Shown in pieces: positions 31,169 to 39,325 of a stretch of 64,000 nucleotides of DNA. The translations under genes were made by a program, and so were the position numbers. Under the pieces are notes generated by a model that was given only the letters and a program-made list of their open reading frames with translations, made no database searches and was not told the origin of the DNA. The stretch's first letter is position 1, and each line of letters starts with the position of its first letter. The stretch comes from Planococcus plakortidis (lineage in GTDB: Bacteria; Bacillota; Bacilli; Bacillales_A; Planococcaceae), in assembly GCF_001687605.2 (NCBI RefSeq), contig NZ_CP016539.2:2758501-2822500 (forward strand). The letters are read 5' to 3'.

Positions 31169-32760
31169 TACGCCACCTCCATCGTTTTTTTCGGGATAAA
31201 GACGCTGAATACCGTCCCATGCTGCGGCGTCGAATCCACTTCGATCCAGCCTTCCAAGTCTTCGACGGCTTGTTTGACGATCGCCAAGCCGTAGCCCCTA
31301 TCCGCTTTTTCCAGTTTTGTGGAATATCCTTGTGTGAAAAATTGATCTAGGTTGCCGGTTTCGATTCCACGTCCGCTATCCTGGACTTCGATGACCAAGT
31401 CGTTGCCGATATCGGTAATGAAGAAAGACACTTCTTTCCTGTCGCTCGACTCGACTTCTTCAATGGCGTTGTCGATCAGGTTCCCGACAATGTGAATGAC
31501 TTTGGAAATATCGACATGAGCAGGCAATTGGGCGAGCGAACTGTTTTCATCCACCGACAGCTCGACTTTCGCCTCGGAAGCTTTCCCCATTTTGCCGAGC
31601 AGGATTGCCTGGACTTTTTTATCCTCGATATGATTCAGCGTGTGTTTCGTCTGTTTTTCGTGATGATGCGTCTCTTGCTGGATCAGCCGTACCGCTTCCT
31701 CGGTCTCTTCCAACTGCAAAAGGCCGGATATGGCATACAGTTTATTGGCGTATTCATGGGTTTGCGCCCGCAGGCTTTCCGAGTACTGGCGAATTTCCGA
31801 TAAGGTTTCCAGCACTTCCTGCACTTCCGTTTTCTCACGGAATGTCGAAACGGCGCCGACCATTTCCCCATCTGCCCAAATCGGCTTTTGGTTGACGATA
31901 AAAACGGTGCCGCCAATCAGGATTTCTTTATTCTTCCATGAATTCCCTGTCGTCAAGGTTTCGCCCATCCTCAGTTCCGGCAGGATATCATCTGACGGCG
32001 TATGCAAGAAACTTTGGTCCATGGCGAGCATCTTTTCTGCAGAACTGTTCAACTCAGTGATTCGGCCGTCCTTATCGATGGCGATGACCCCTTCGATGAT
32101 CGATGACAGCAAGGCTTCCCGGTCCTGGTACAAGCGGGCGATTTCCCGTGGCTCAAGCCCGAGCGTATCTTTTCGGATATTCCGCGCGAGCAGGATGCTG
32201 CCGAGGACGCCGATGACGAGCGTCAATAAAGCCAGTGCCATCACGTCCATGATATTGCCGAAAATGATCGCTTCAATATCATCGATCATATATCCGACCG
32301 AGACGACACCGATGACGCGTCCATCGCCGTCATAGATCGGCGCTTTTCCGCGCAGGCTTCTGCCGAGCGAACCGAATGCTTCAGACACATAGACTTTGCC
32401 TTCCTGAAGGGCACGGTCATTATCACCGCCGACCATCCGTTTGCCGATTTTGTCGGGATCCGGATGCGAGTACCGGACGCTCTCCCTATTGCCGATAACG
32501 ATGAACTCAGCACCCACTTGCTTGCGCAAGTATTCGGCGAGCGGCTGGATTTTCAGCGCTGGTTCTTCGTCGTCCATCGCTTCGACGATCGTCGGCATGG
32601 CCGAAATGCCGATCGCCGTCTCCTGTGCCCGTTGGCCGATATTCTCTTTGATTTCCGCAATTTCCTGATAGCTCAAAATCCCGCCGAACACCGCCGTCGT
32701 CAACAGCACGAGCGAAGTCGTCAGCAAGATGATTTTTGTCTGCAGCGATAATTTTTTCAT
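31168..32760 (-). CDS. CitA/DcuS-type sensor histidine kinase
   Basis: A 530-residue kinase. Membrane helix 1 spans ~8-28. The extracellular PDC/Cache sensor (~30-165) has the RYSHPDPDKIGKRMVGGD motif that binds carboxylates in this family. Membrane helix 2 is at ~170-193, and a cytosolic PAS domain at ~215-315. The phospho-acceptor is His335 in AQTHEYANKLYAISG, followed by an HATPase with DNAIEEV and DSGRGIE. It is first in a two-gene operon with the regulator. It probably detects citrate or a dicarboxylate and switches on the tct operon. Confidence 0.9.
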   Translation of the reverse strand: MKKLSLQTKIILLTTSLVLLTTAVFGGILSYQEIAEIKENIGQRAQETAIGISAMPTIVEAMDDEEPALKIQPLAEYLRKQVGAEFIVIGNRESVRYSHPDPDKIGKRMVGGDNDRALQEGKVYVSEAFGSLGRSLRGKAPIYDGDGRVIGVVSVGYMIDDIEAIIFGNIMDVMALALLTLVIGVLGSILLARNIRKDTLGLEPREIARLYQDREALLSSIIEGVIAIDKDGRITELNSSAEKMLAMDQSFLHTPSDDILPELRMGETLTTGNSWKNKEILIGGTVFIVNQKPIWADGEMVGAVSTFREKTEVQEVLETLSEIRQYSESLRAQTHEYANKLYAISGLLQLEETEEAVRLIQQETHHHEKQTKHTLNHIEDKKVQAILLGKMGKASEAKVELSVDENSSLAQLPAHVDISKVIHIVGNLIDNAIEEVESSDRKEVSFFITDIGNDLVIEVQDSGRGIETGNLDQFFTQGYSTKLEKADRGYGLAIVKQAVEDLEGWIEVDSTPQHGTVFSVFIPKKTMEVA

Positions 32761-32874
32761 GGCACCCGTCCCCTGTAGCGACCGTTTTTCATTAGATGTA
32801 GTCTACCATATCCCAAAATGGCTGAAAGAAAAAATTCTTGGAATTCTCTAAAAACATTATTTTCCCACTAAAAA

Positions 32875-32904
32875 ACCCTGTTCTCCCAAACGGGAAATCA
32901 GGGT
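32875..32904 (-). terminator. intrinsic terminator of the OsmC gene
   Basis: On the minus strand ACCCTGATTTCCCG-TTT-GGGAGAACAGGGT followed by TTTTT. The stem is imperfect. Confidence 0.75.
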
Positions 32905-32910
32905 GTGGCT

Positions 32911-33357
32911 TCATTTTTTTGTAATATCAGCTTCCAGCTCGACTACGACATTGCCTTGGATGGCGCGCGTGATCATGCAGGAAGACTCCGCTTTTTCCGC
33001 GAGTTTTTGGGCCAGCTTGAATTCCTTTTCCCCCGCTTCTGCTGGCAAGACGACTTTCGGCCGGTGGATGATCTTTTTATAGGTGATGACTCCATTTTCG
33101 ACTTCTACAATTCCTTCCGATTCCATCGTCAGCGACTCTTTCGCAAGTTTGCTGCGCTCCATCATTGCGGCGAGTGTAATGATATAGCAAGTCGCTGCCG
33201 CACCGAGCAGCATTTCGTCAGGATTCGTGCCGACTCCTGGGCCGTCCATTTCCGGGGGAATCGAGATTTGCGTCTTCAAATTCCCCGATTCGATGGTCCC
33301 GACATCGTTCCGGTTGCCGGGCCAGTCTGCTGTTAAATGAAAACTATGCAAAGCCAT
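32911..33357 (-). CDS. OsmC/Ohr-family peroxiredoxin-like protein
   Basis: A 148-residue OsmC-fold protein with the two conserved cysteines: Cys57 in LLGAAATCYII and a second in AESSCMITRAIQG. Family members reduce organic or lipid hydroperoxides through a Cys pair; this one is nearer the general OsmC (YhfA-like) group than true Ohr. The start ATG at 33357 follows GAGGAGG. It lies 17 bases after a PfkB kinase gene on the same strand, so they are co-transcribed, and it is followed by a terminator. Confidence 0.85.
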   Translation of the reverse strand: MALHSFHLTADWPGNRNDVGTIESGNLKTQISIPPEMDGPGVGTNPDEMLLGAAATCYIITLAAMMERSKLAKESLTMESEGIVEVENGVITYKKIIHRPKVVLPAEAGEKEFKLAQKLAEKAESSCMITRAIQGNVVVELEADITKK

Positions 33358-33374
33358 TGCTGTTTCCTCCTCTT

Positions 33375-34313
33375 CTATTCCCAATCTTCCATATCTTCGC
33401 TTCGCGGCATCGCTGTGATGGCTCCCGCCCGCGTTGCACAAAGAGCCCCCAGCTTATTGCCGAATCCAGCGCAAGCAATCAATTCTTCCTGGTCTTCCGG
33501 CATGCCATTTAAATGGACATGACGGATGATGCCTGCCATGAACGCATCCCCGGCGCCTGTCGTATCCACAGGCTTGACCGGCACAACCGGCACATGGATC
33601 GTCTCCTCTTTAAATACCGCGTGCGTGCCATGCTCCCCGTCCGTGACAAAAACGACAGGCAGCCCGTAAGCCTTCAGGCGCTCGATGCCCGCTTCCATTG
33701 AATCAGCTTCCATGAGGAACAATAATTCTTCGACCGTCAATTTCAAAATATCCGCCTGCGGCAAAAAGCGCAGGACGGTTTGACGGCACAACTCCTCGCT
33801 TTCCCAGCGCAGCGGCCGGATATTGACATCGTATGAACAAATCACTTTGTGGGACTTGGCCAGTTCCAAAGCCTGCGCCGTCGTTTCACGCGCTTCCGGA
33901 TGGAACAGCGTCCCTGAGCAAAAATGGAACAGGCTCGCCGATTCGAACGCTTCACCCGCCAGTTCCTCTGCCTTCACTTGCACATCCGGCGTTTCATTAT
34001 CATAAGAAGCGAAGACACGATCGTTCGTTTCCGTTAAATGAATATAGACGCCGCTGATGCGTTTTTCCGGATGTTTGATGGAATGGGTCAAATCGACACC
34101 TTCCGCCCGCAACGCCTGGCAGAAAAAGTCCGAAATCTCATCGTCGCCGGTAACCGTGATGAATGCCGACGGAACCCCGAGGCGGCTGACGCCGGCAGAG
34201 ACGTTGACGGTGGCGCCTCCGAGATACAGATCGAATAAATCGTTGTTTTTAGTCGTAGCAATATAATCGACAAACGCGTCGCCGTAAGTCAGGACGTGCC
34301 TGTTAGATTCCAT
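33375..34313 (-). CDS. PfkB-family carbohydrate kinase (fructokinase-like)
   Basis: A 312-residue sugar kinase of the ribokinase/PfkB family. It has the N-terminal substrate motif LGGATVNVSAGVSRLG and the C-terminal DTTGAGDAFMAGI, whose last Asp is the catalytic base. The A-S/N-V-N region is typical of bacterial fructokinases, but adenosine or 2-keto-3-deoxygluconate kinases have similar sequences, so the sugar is not certain. No sugar transporter or hydrolase gene is adjacent. It starts at ATG 34313 after GGGAGAGG and precedes the OsmC gene. Confidence 0.82.
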   Translation of the reverse strand: MESNRHVLTYGDAFVDYIATTKNNDLFDLYLGGATVNVSAGVSRLGVPSAFITVTGDDEISDFFCQALRAEGVDLTHSIKHPEKRISGVYIHLTETNDRVFASYDNETPDVQVKAEELAGEAFESASLFHFCSGTLFHPEARETTAQALELAKSHKVICSYDVNIRPLRWESEELCRQTVLRFLPQADILKLTVEELLFLMEADSMEAGIERLKAYGLPVVFVTDGEHGTHAVFKEETIHVPVVPVKPVDTTGAGDAFMAGIIRHVHLNGMPEDQEELIACAGFGNKLGALCATRAGAITAMPRSEDMEDWE

Positions 34314-34462
34314 AATCCTCTCCCTTTCTCCAAAGAACCCTTGTCCGCTGCAGATACTGCCTGCAGTGGCCTGTTGAAATTCACTTTCCCTATTATTTCA
34401 ACAGAAAACAAGCAGGGCAAGGGAAAAGTTTGAAAAGTACAGAGCAACGGTGTCTTCACATA

Positions 34463-34489
34463 AAAAAAGCCGGAGAAAAACTCTCCGGC
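34463..34489 (-). terminator. terminator of the metNPQ operon
   Basis: On the minus strand GCCGGAG-AGTTTTT-CTCCGGC followed by seven Ts, just after the metQ stop. Confidence 0.9.
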
Positions 34490-34501
34490 CGGCTTATGCC
34501 A

Positions 34502-35332
34502 TTATTCAGCCATCCACTCCGGTTTGCCGAAGCCTTCGAATTGCTCATCGATGACCGCTTCAAATTCTTCCGACTCGACAATCTCCACCAAATCCGCCGC
34601 CAGTTCACTGTCTTCATTTTCAGCAGAAACAGCTACGACATTGCGGTACTGGTCCGGCATGTTCTCGAGCGCCAACGCATCAAGTAAGTCCATGTCCGCT
34701 GCCAGCGCGAAGTTGCCTGGAACGGCTGCGAGGTCTGTGCCTTCAACAGCGCGCGGCAATTGCCCCGCTTCGATCGGCTGGAACACCAGGTTTTTCGGAT
34801 TTTCCGTCACATCGCGCTCAGACGCTTGAAGCACTTCCGCTTCCGGGTCGAGTTCAACCAAGCCTTCATCCTGCAGCATCAATAATGCGCGCGCACCGTT
34901 GACAGGATCGTTCGGAATCGCGATCGTCGCGCCATCGGATACCGCATCGAGCGAATCGAACTCATTGGAATAGATGCCCATCGGCGCGGTCGGGACCGTA
35001 ATCAAGGCGCTCAGGTCCATATCATTTTCTGTTTCGAAGTTTTCCAGATAAACCGTATGCTGGAACAAGTTGGCGTCGATTTCTCCGTTGTTCAACGCGT
35101 TGTTCGGCTGGATATAATCGCTGAATTCGATCGTTTCGACCGTATAGCCTTTTTCTTCAAGCGCCGGTACGATCGCTGCGTTCAGCATATCGCTATAAGG
35201 GCCGGCAGTCGCGCCGAGCTTAATGTCTTTCGACGCTTCGCCGCCTTCTGTCGTTCCTGTGTCCGCTTCTTCTCCGCCGCATGCGGCTAAAGTGAGCGCG
35301 CTCGCTGCCAATATCCATGTGAGTTTCTTCAT
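34502..35332 (-). CDS. metQ: methionine ABC transporter substrate-binding lipoprotein MetQ
   Basis: A 276-residue NlpA-family lipoprotein. The signal peptide ends in LTLAAC (Cys18). The mature part has the MetQ hallmarks: LGATAGPYSDML, the FSDYIQPNNALNNGEIDANLFQH segment that lines the binding pocket and the IAIPNDPVNGARALLMLQ region. It binds D- or L-methionine and delivers it to MetNP. It is the last gene of the metN-metP-metQ operon, 12 bases after metP, under the SAM riboswitch upstream. Confidence 0.93.
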   Translation of the reverse strand: MKKLTWILAASALTLAACGGEEADTGTTEGGEASKDIKLGATAGPYSDMLNAAIVPALEEKGYTVETIEFSDYIQPNNALNNGEIDANLFQHTVYLENFETENDMDLSALITVPTAPMGIYSNEFDSLDAVSDGATIAIPNDPVNGARALLMLQDEGLVELDPEAEVLQASERDVTENPKNLVFQPIEAGQLPRAVEGTDLAAVPGNFALAADMDLLDALALENMPDQYRNVVAVSAENEDSELAADLVEIVESEEFEAVIDEQFEGFGKPEWMAE

Positions 35333-35344
35333 GTTATTCTCCCC

Positions 35345-36016
35345 TTATCGTTTATCGAGTTTTTTGGCTGTAAAGTCGCCTGCCTGTTGAATCAATTGGA
35401 CGAGCACGATCAAGATGACGACCGTCACGATCATGATCGTATTATCATATCGGTAATAGCCGAAACGGATCGCCAAATCGCCGATGCCGCCGCCACCGAC
35501 GACGCCCGCCATCGCGGAATAGGCGATGAGGCTGATGACCGTCAGCGTGATGCCTTGGATCAGGCTCGCCTTTGCTTCCGGCAACAGCACGTCCTTGATG
35601 ATCATCCAAGGCGTGGCACCGACCGCGATGGCCGCTTCGATGACGCCTTTATCGATATCCCGCAGCGCGGTTTCGACGATGCGCGCGAAAAACGGGATCG
35701 CCGCCACCGATAAGGAAACGCTCGCTGCGACCGGCCCGATCGTCGTACCGGTGATCAATTGCGTCAGCGGGATGAGTGCGACCAGCAAAATGATGAACGG
35801 AATCGACCGGACAATATTGACGACAAACCCGATGACGGAATTGACCGGCCGGTTTTCCCAGAACAGGCCGCGGTCCGTGACGAACAATAAAATGCCGAGC
35901 GGTAAGCCGACAATAAGCGCCACTGCGAGCGAGATGCCGATCATGATCAAGGTCTGGTAGAACGCCACTTGGATTTCCGGCCATAATTCGATGATTCTTT
36001 CCCATTCAATTCCCAT
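35345..36016 (-). CDS. metP: methionine ABC transporter permease MetP (MetI)
   Basis: A 223-residue permease with five membrane helices and the ABC cytosolic loop EAAIAVGATPWMIIKDVLLPEA that docks on the ATPase. It is the typical length of MetI/MetP proteins. The ATG at 36016 overlaps the end of metN by 11 bases. It forms the membrane channel for methionine import with MetN and MetQ. Confidence 0.93.
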   Translation of the reverse strand: MGIEWERIIELWPEIQVAFYQTLIMIGISLAVALIVGLPLGILLFVTDRGLFWENRPVNSVIGFVVNIVRSIPFIILLVALIPLTQLITGTTIGPVAASVSLSVAAIPFFARIVETALRDIDKGVIEAAIAVGATPWMIIKDVLLPEAKASLIQGITLTVISLIAYSAMAGVVGGGGIGDLAIRFGYYRYDNTIMIVTVVILIVLVQLIQQAGDFTAKKLDKR

Positions 36017-37019
36017 GATCCATCACCTCCACAATCGCTTCACGCTGCTCCAGATAGTGAAGCGCCTGACTCACATCTGTTTGAGCACCTTTCAGTTCCA
36101 TCACGAAAATGCCGAGCGGCAATTCCTGTATGTATTCGATCGCCCCGTGCAGGAAATTCCCTTTGACCGGATAGCTTTGCAGCATATCGGAAATAATGCC
36201 GTCCCCTGCGACCTCGCCTTTGAACAACACTTTGACGATCGTGCCATCACATTTCTTCAGGATTTCTTCCGGCACATTGAATGACACGACGCTCGAGATG
36301 AATTCCTTAGTCAAAGCGGTTTTCGGTTCTGCGAAGATATCGTAGACACGGCCTTCTTCAATGACCTGCCCAGCCTGCATGACCGCCATGCGGTCGCAAA
36401 TTTCCTTGACGACGTTCATCTCATGCGTAATCAACACGATCGTGATATTGAGCTTGCGGTTGATGTCTTTCAATAAACGCAAGATCGATAAAGTCGTATT
36501 CGGGTCGAGTGCGGATGTCGCTTCATCGCACAACAGCACGGCCGGGTCATTGGCAAGTGCGCGGGCGATACCGACGCGCTGCTTTTGCCCGCCGCTCAGC
36601 TGTGCCGGATAGACATTGCGTTTGTCCGACAAGCCGACCATTTCCAGCAGTTCATCGACGCGTGGTCCGATTTTCTTGCCCGGTGTGCCTGCTGCGCGAA
36701 GGGCGAATGAAATGTTCTCAGCGACCGTCTTTTGGCTGATCAAGTAGAAATGCTGAAAGATCATGCCGATCTTAAGGCGCGCTTTCCGCAAACCGTCGCC
36801 ACGCAGTTTCGTTAAATCCTGGCCGCCGACTTTCACCGTGCCTGACGTTGGCCGTTCAAGCAAATTGATGCAGCGGATGAGTGAACTTTTCCCGGCGCCG
36901 GAATAGCCGACGATGCCGAAAATCTCACCGGTCTTCACTTCCAAAGTGACATCATCGACGCCTTTGACCGTGCCATGTTTCGTTTGATAGGTTTTGCTCA
37001 GTTTTTCGATTTGAATCAT
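36006..37019 (-). CDS. metN: methionine ABC transporter ATP-binding protein MetN
   Basis: A 337-residue ATPase with Walker A GYSGAGKSS, signature LSGGQKQRV and Walker B LLCDEATSALDP. The C-terminal ~90 residues (~250-335) form the NIL domain that senses methionine and inhibits transport (transinhibition). The ATG at 37019 follows GGGGGAG; the open frame continues 18 codons upstream into the riboswitch terminator, which cannot be coding. The whole operon is turned off when S-adenosylmethionine binds the leader RNA. Confidence 0.95.
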   Translation of the reverse strand: MIQIEKLSKTYQTKHGTVKGVDDVTLEVKTGEIFGIVGYSGAGKSSLIRCINLLERPTSGTVKVGGQDLTKLRGDGLRKARLKIGMIFQHFYLISQKTVAENISFALRAAGTPGKKIGPRVDELLEMVGLSDKRNVYPAQLSGGQKQRVGIARALANDPAVLLCDEATSALDPNTTLSILRLLKDINRKLNITIVLITHEMNVVKEICDRMAVMQAGQVIEEGRVYDIFAEPKTALTKEFISSVVSFNVPEEILKKCDGTIVKVLFKGEVAGDGIISDMLQSYPVKGNFLHGAIEYIQELPLGIFVMELKGAQTDVSQALHYLEQREAIVEVMDHGN

Positions 37020-37043
37020 GCTGTCAACTCCCCCAGGCAAATA

Positions 37044-37073
37044 AAAAATGCCTCTTTTATCAAAAAGAGACAT
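37044..37073 (-). terminator. SAM riboswitch expression-platform terminator
   Basis: On the minus strand ATGTCTCTTTT-TGATA-AAAGAGGCAT followed by TTTTTT, between the aptamer and the metN ribosome site. The stem forms when SAM is bound. Confidence 0.88.
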
Positions 37074-37091
37074 CGAAAATTAGAATTTCGA

Positions 37092-37193
37092 CTTATCTTT
37101 CAGAATGGATTCCATTCTGCAGGACTTGGCACCTTCCCATAAATGGGGGTTGCCGGACGTCATAGGGCCTTACCCTCGGTCTCTCTTGATAAG
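37092..37193 (-). ncRNA. SAM-I (S-box) riboswitch
   Basis: On the minus strand the aptamer begins CTTATCAAGAGAG and closes with GATAAG, making the P1 helix. Inside are the S-box landmarks: the GAGGGTAAGGCCC segment, GACGTCCGGCAACC, and the AAGGTGCCAAGTCCTGCAG junction followed by a GAATGG...CCATTC P4 hairpin. It binds S-adenosylmethionine and, with the terminator at 37044-37073, shuts off metNPQ when methionine is plentiful. Confidence 0.95.
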
Positions 37194-37215
37194 CATGCGT
37201 ATTTGGTTGTTTTCA

Positions 37216-37245
37216 ATATTACCTGCAGGGGCAATGGCTTGTCAA
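37216..37245 (-). promoter_or_regulatory. sigma-A promoter of the metNPQ operon
   Basis: On the minus strand TTGACA (37245-37240), an 18-base spacer and TAATAT (37221-37216), about 20 bases before the aptamer. The -35 overlaps the 3' end of the mtnU-like gene. Confidence 0.8.
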
Positions 37246-38036
37246 TGCGATTTTTCAAACTTTTTGTACAATGGGACGCGCCGGTCATCGAATACGGGGA
37301 TGCGGCCCCGCACTTCATCGACTTCCGAGAGATCGATGTCGGTGTAGCCAATGCCTTGTTCTTGCCCCATGTCCATCCGCACTTCTCCCCACGGCGCGAT
37401 GACCATCGAATGGCCGCCGAACTCATTTTTCGGGTCGCTGCCGATGCGGTTTGCGGCAATGATGAAGCATTGGTTCTCGATCGCGCGCGCCTGCAGCAGG
37501 ATGCGCCAATGATCGATACGCGCTGCCGGCCATTCCGCGGGCACGAAGATGGCCTTTGCGCCGTTCAGCGCTTGTGCACGCAGCCATTCCGGAAAGCGGA
37601 TGTCATAGCAGATAACGCCGCCGAAAGTCTCGCCGCCTATTTCGAACGTGCCGAGCGACTGGCCTTCTTCGAGGTGGATATGCTCATCCATCAAGCCGAA
37701 GCGATGCGCTTTGTCGTATTCCGAAACGAGTGCGCCCGTGCTGTCGACCACATACATCGTATTGTAGAAACCGCCCTTTTTCTTCGTGGAGACCGAGCCC
37801 CCGACGATATGGACGCGATGCTCTTTGGCGAATCGTTTCAGGAAATCCGCCGTTCGGCCATTGCCGTCCGCCAGTTCATCAAGTTCCGTCAATGCATAGC
37901 CGGTGTTCCACATTTCAGGCAGGACGATGAGCTCTGCGCCGTTTTCTGCCGCTTCTTCCAAATAATTTTCCACGCGTTGAAAATTCGTTTCCGGTCCCCC
38001 GAAAGCGATATCCATCTGCACACAAGCGATCTTCAT
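37242..38036 (-). CDS. mtnU: carbon-nitrogen hydrolase (omega-amidase), MtnU-like
   Basis: A 264-residue nitrilase-superfamily enzyme with the Glu-Lys-Cys triad: Glu in LIVLPEMWNTGYAL, Lys in the segment after the HIVGGSVSTKK strand, and Cys in GGVICYDIRFPEW. MtnU-type enzymes hydrolyse alpha-ketoglutaramate or 2-keto acid amides produced by glutamine-dependent transaminases. The divergent neighbour is a transaminase of the MtnE type, the natural partner in the methionine salvage pathway. Start ATG 38036 with AGGGGGAGAG upstream. The other salvage genes (mtnKAWXBD) are not in the window. Confidence 0.82.
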   Translation of the reverse strand: MKIACVQMDIAFGGPETNFQRVENYLEEAAENGAELIVLPEMWNTGYALTELDELADGNGRTADFLKRFAKEHRVHIVGGSVSTKKKGGFYNTMYVVDSTGALVSEYDKAHRFGLMDEHIHLEEGQSLGTFEIGGETFGGVICYDIRFPEWLRAQALNGAKAIFVPAEWPAARIDHWRILLQARAIENQCFIIAANRIGSDPKNEFGGHSMVIAPWGEVRMDMGQEQGIGYTDIDLSEVDEVRGRIPVFDDRRVPLYKKFEKSH

Positions 38037-38121
38037 GTTCTCTCCCCCTGTAGACAGTTTAGATTAAACTCTATAAGATTTGAGGTAGATGTGCAATTAT
38101 TTAGAAAATGAGGAGGATTCC

Positions 38122-39291
38122 ATGGACTTTTCAAATCGATTACAAAATCTTCCCGACCAATTTTTCGCCGCGCTTGTCGCAAAAGTTGCAAAAGCGGTCG
38201 ACGAAGGGCGAGACGTCATCAACCTGGGCCAGGGAAACCCTGATCAGCCAACACCGCCGCATATCGTCACAGCCTTGCAAGAGGCAGTGGCGGACCCGAA
38301 AACGCATCGCTATTCGCCGTTTCGGGGACTCGGCACATTGCGTAAAGCGGCCGCGGATTTCTACAAACGGGAATACGGCGTCGATATCGATCCGGATCTT
38401 GAAGTCGCCATTCTTTCCGGCACGAAAATCGGCTTTGTCGAATTGCCGATTGCGTTGCTGAATCCAGGTGATTCCCTGTTACTGCCAGATCCCGGCTATC
38501 CGGATTATCTGTCCGGCGCACCGCTCGCCGACATCGAAATCGATTTGATGAAGCTCGAGCAGGACAAGGGCTATTTGCCGAACTTTGACGATGTGTCGGA
38601 GTCGGTTCGAGAGCGTGCCAAACTCCTGTATTTGAATTACCCGAACAACCCGACCGGCGCTACGGCCGACCAGTCATTCTTTGACGAGACCGTACAGTTC
38701 GCCAAAGACAACGACATTGCGGTCGTGCATGATTTCGCTTACGGGGGCATCGGTTTCGACGGCCAGAAACCGGTCAGCTTCCTGCAATCCGACGGCGCGA
38801 AAGATGTCGGCATCGAAATGTATACCCTATCGAAAACCTATAATATGGCGGGGTGGCGCATCGGGTTTGCAGTCGGCAATTCCAAGATGATCGAAGCCTT
38901 GAATTTGATCCAGGACCATTTGTTTGCCGGCATCTTCCCTGCGGTCCAGCTTGCCGCGGCTGAAGCACTCAGCGCAAGCCAAGCATGCGTCGACGGCCTT
39001 GTTGGGCTATATGAAAAGAGACGCCACGTATTGGTCGAGGAATGCCGCCGGATCGGCTGGGACGTGGAAGCGCCTAAGGGGTCGTTCTTTGCCTGGCTGC
39101 CCGTTCCGGAAGGCTTCACGAGCGTCGGTTTCTCCGATTACCTGCTGGAGAAAGCGGATATCGCTGTCGCCGCGGGAAGCGGATTCGGCTCGGGAGGCGA
39201 AGGCTTCGTCCGCGTCGGCCTATTGGTCGATGAACAGCGCATCAAAGAAGCACTTGAACGAATCGAGAAATTGGGCATTTTCACTAAATAG
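38122..39291 (+). CDS. mtnE: PLP-dependent aminotransferase, MtnE-like (methionine salvage)
   Basis: A 389-residue class I aminotransferase. Visible features are the INLGQGNPDQPTPPHIV N-terminus typical of this group, the NYPNNPTGA motif and the PLP lysine in YTLSKTYNMAGWRIGF. The C-terminal substrate Arg lies in GFVRVGLL. In B. subtilis the equivalent (YkrV/MtnE) converts 2-keto-4-methylthiobutyrate to methionine with glutamine as donor. It is divergent from the mtnU-like gene with an 85-base gap and starts after GAGGAGG at ATG 38122. A bidirectional terminator follows. Confidence 0.85.
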   Translation: MDFSNRLQNLPDQFFAALVAKVAKAVDEGRDVINLGQGNPDQPTPPHIVTALQEAVADPKTHRYSPFRGLGTLRKAAADFYKREYGVDIDPDLEVAILSGTKIGFVELPIALLNPGDSLLLPDPGYPDYLSGAPLADIEIDLMKLEQDKGYLPNFDDVSESVRERAKLLYLNYPNNPTGATADQSFFDETVQFAKDNDIAVVHDFAYGGIGFDGQKPVSFLQSDGAKDVGIEMYTLSKTYNMAGWRIGFAVGNSKMIEALNLIQDHLFAGIFPAVQLAAAEALSASQACVDGLVGLYEKRRHVLVEECRRIGWDVEAPKGSFFAWLPVPEGFTSVGFSDYLLEKADIAVAAGSGFGSGGEGFVRVGLLVDEQRIKEALERIEKLGIFTK

Positions 39292-39296
39292 GCATA

Positions 39297-39325
39297 AAAA
39301 AAGAAGGCGCAATGCCTTCTTTTTT
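39297..39325. terminator. bidirectional intrinsic terminator
   Basis: AAAAAAGAAGGC-GCAAT-GCCTTCTTTTTT between the convergent mtnE-like and phosphatase genes. Confidence 0.88.

Noticed and set aside
37143-38111. 322-codon plus-strand open frame opposite mtnU
   Set aside because: It runs through the SAM riboswitch and is antisense to a clear nitrilase-family gene.
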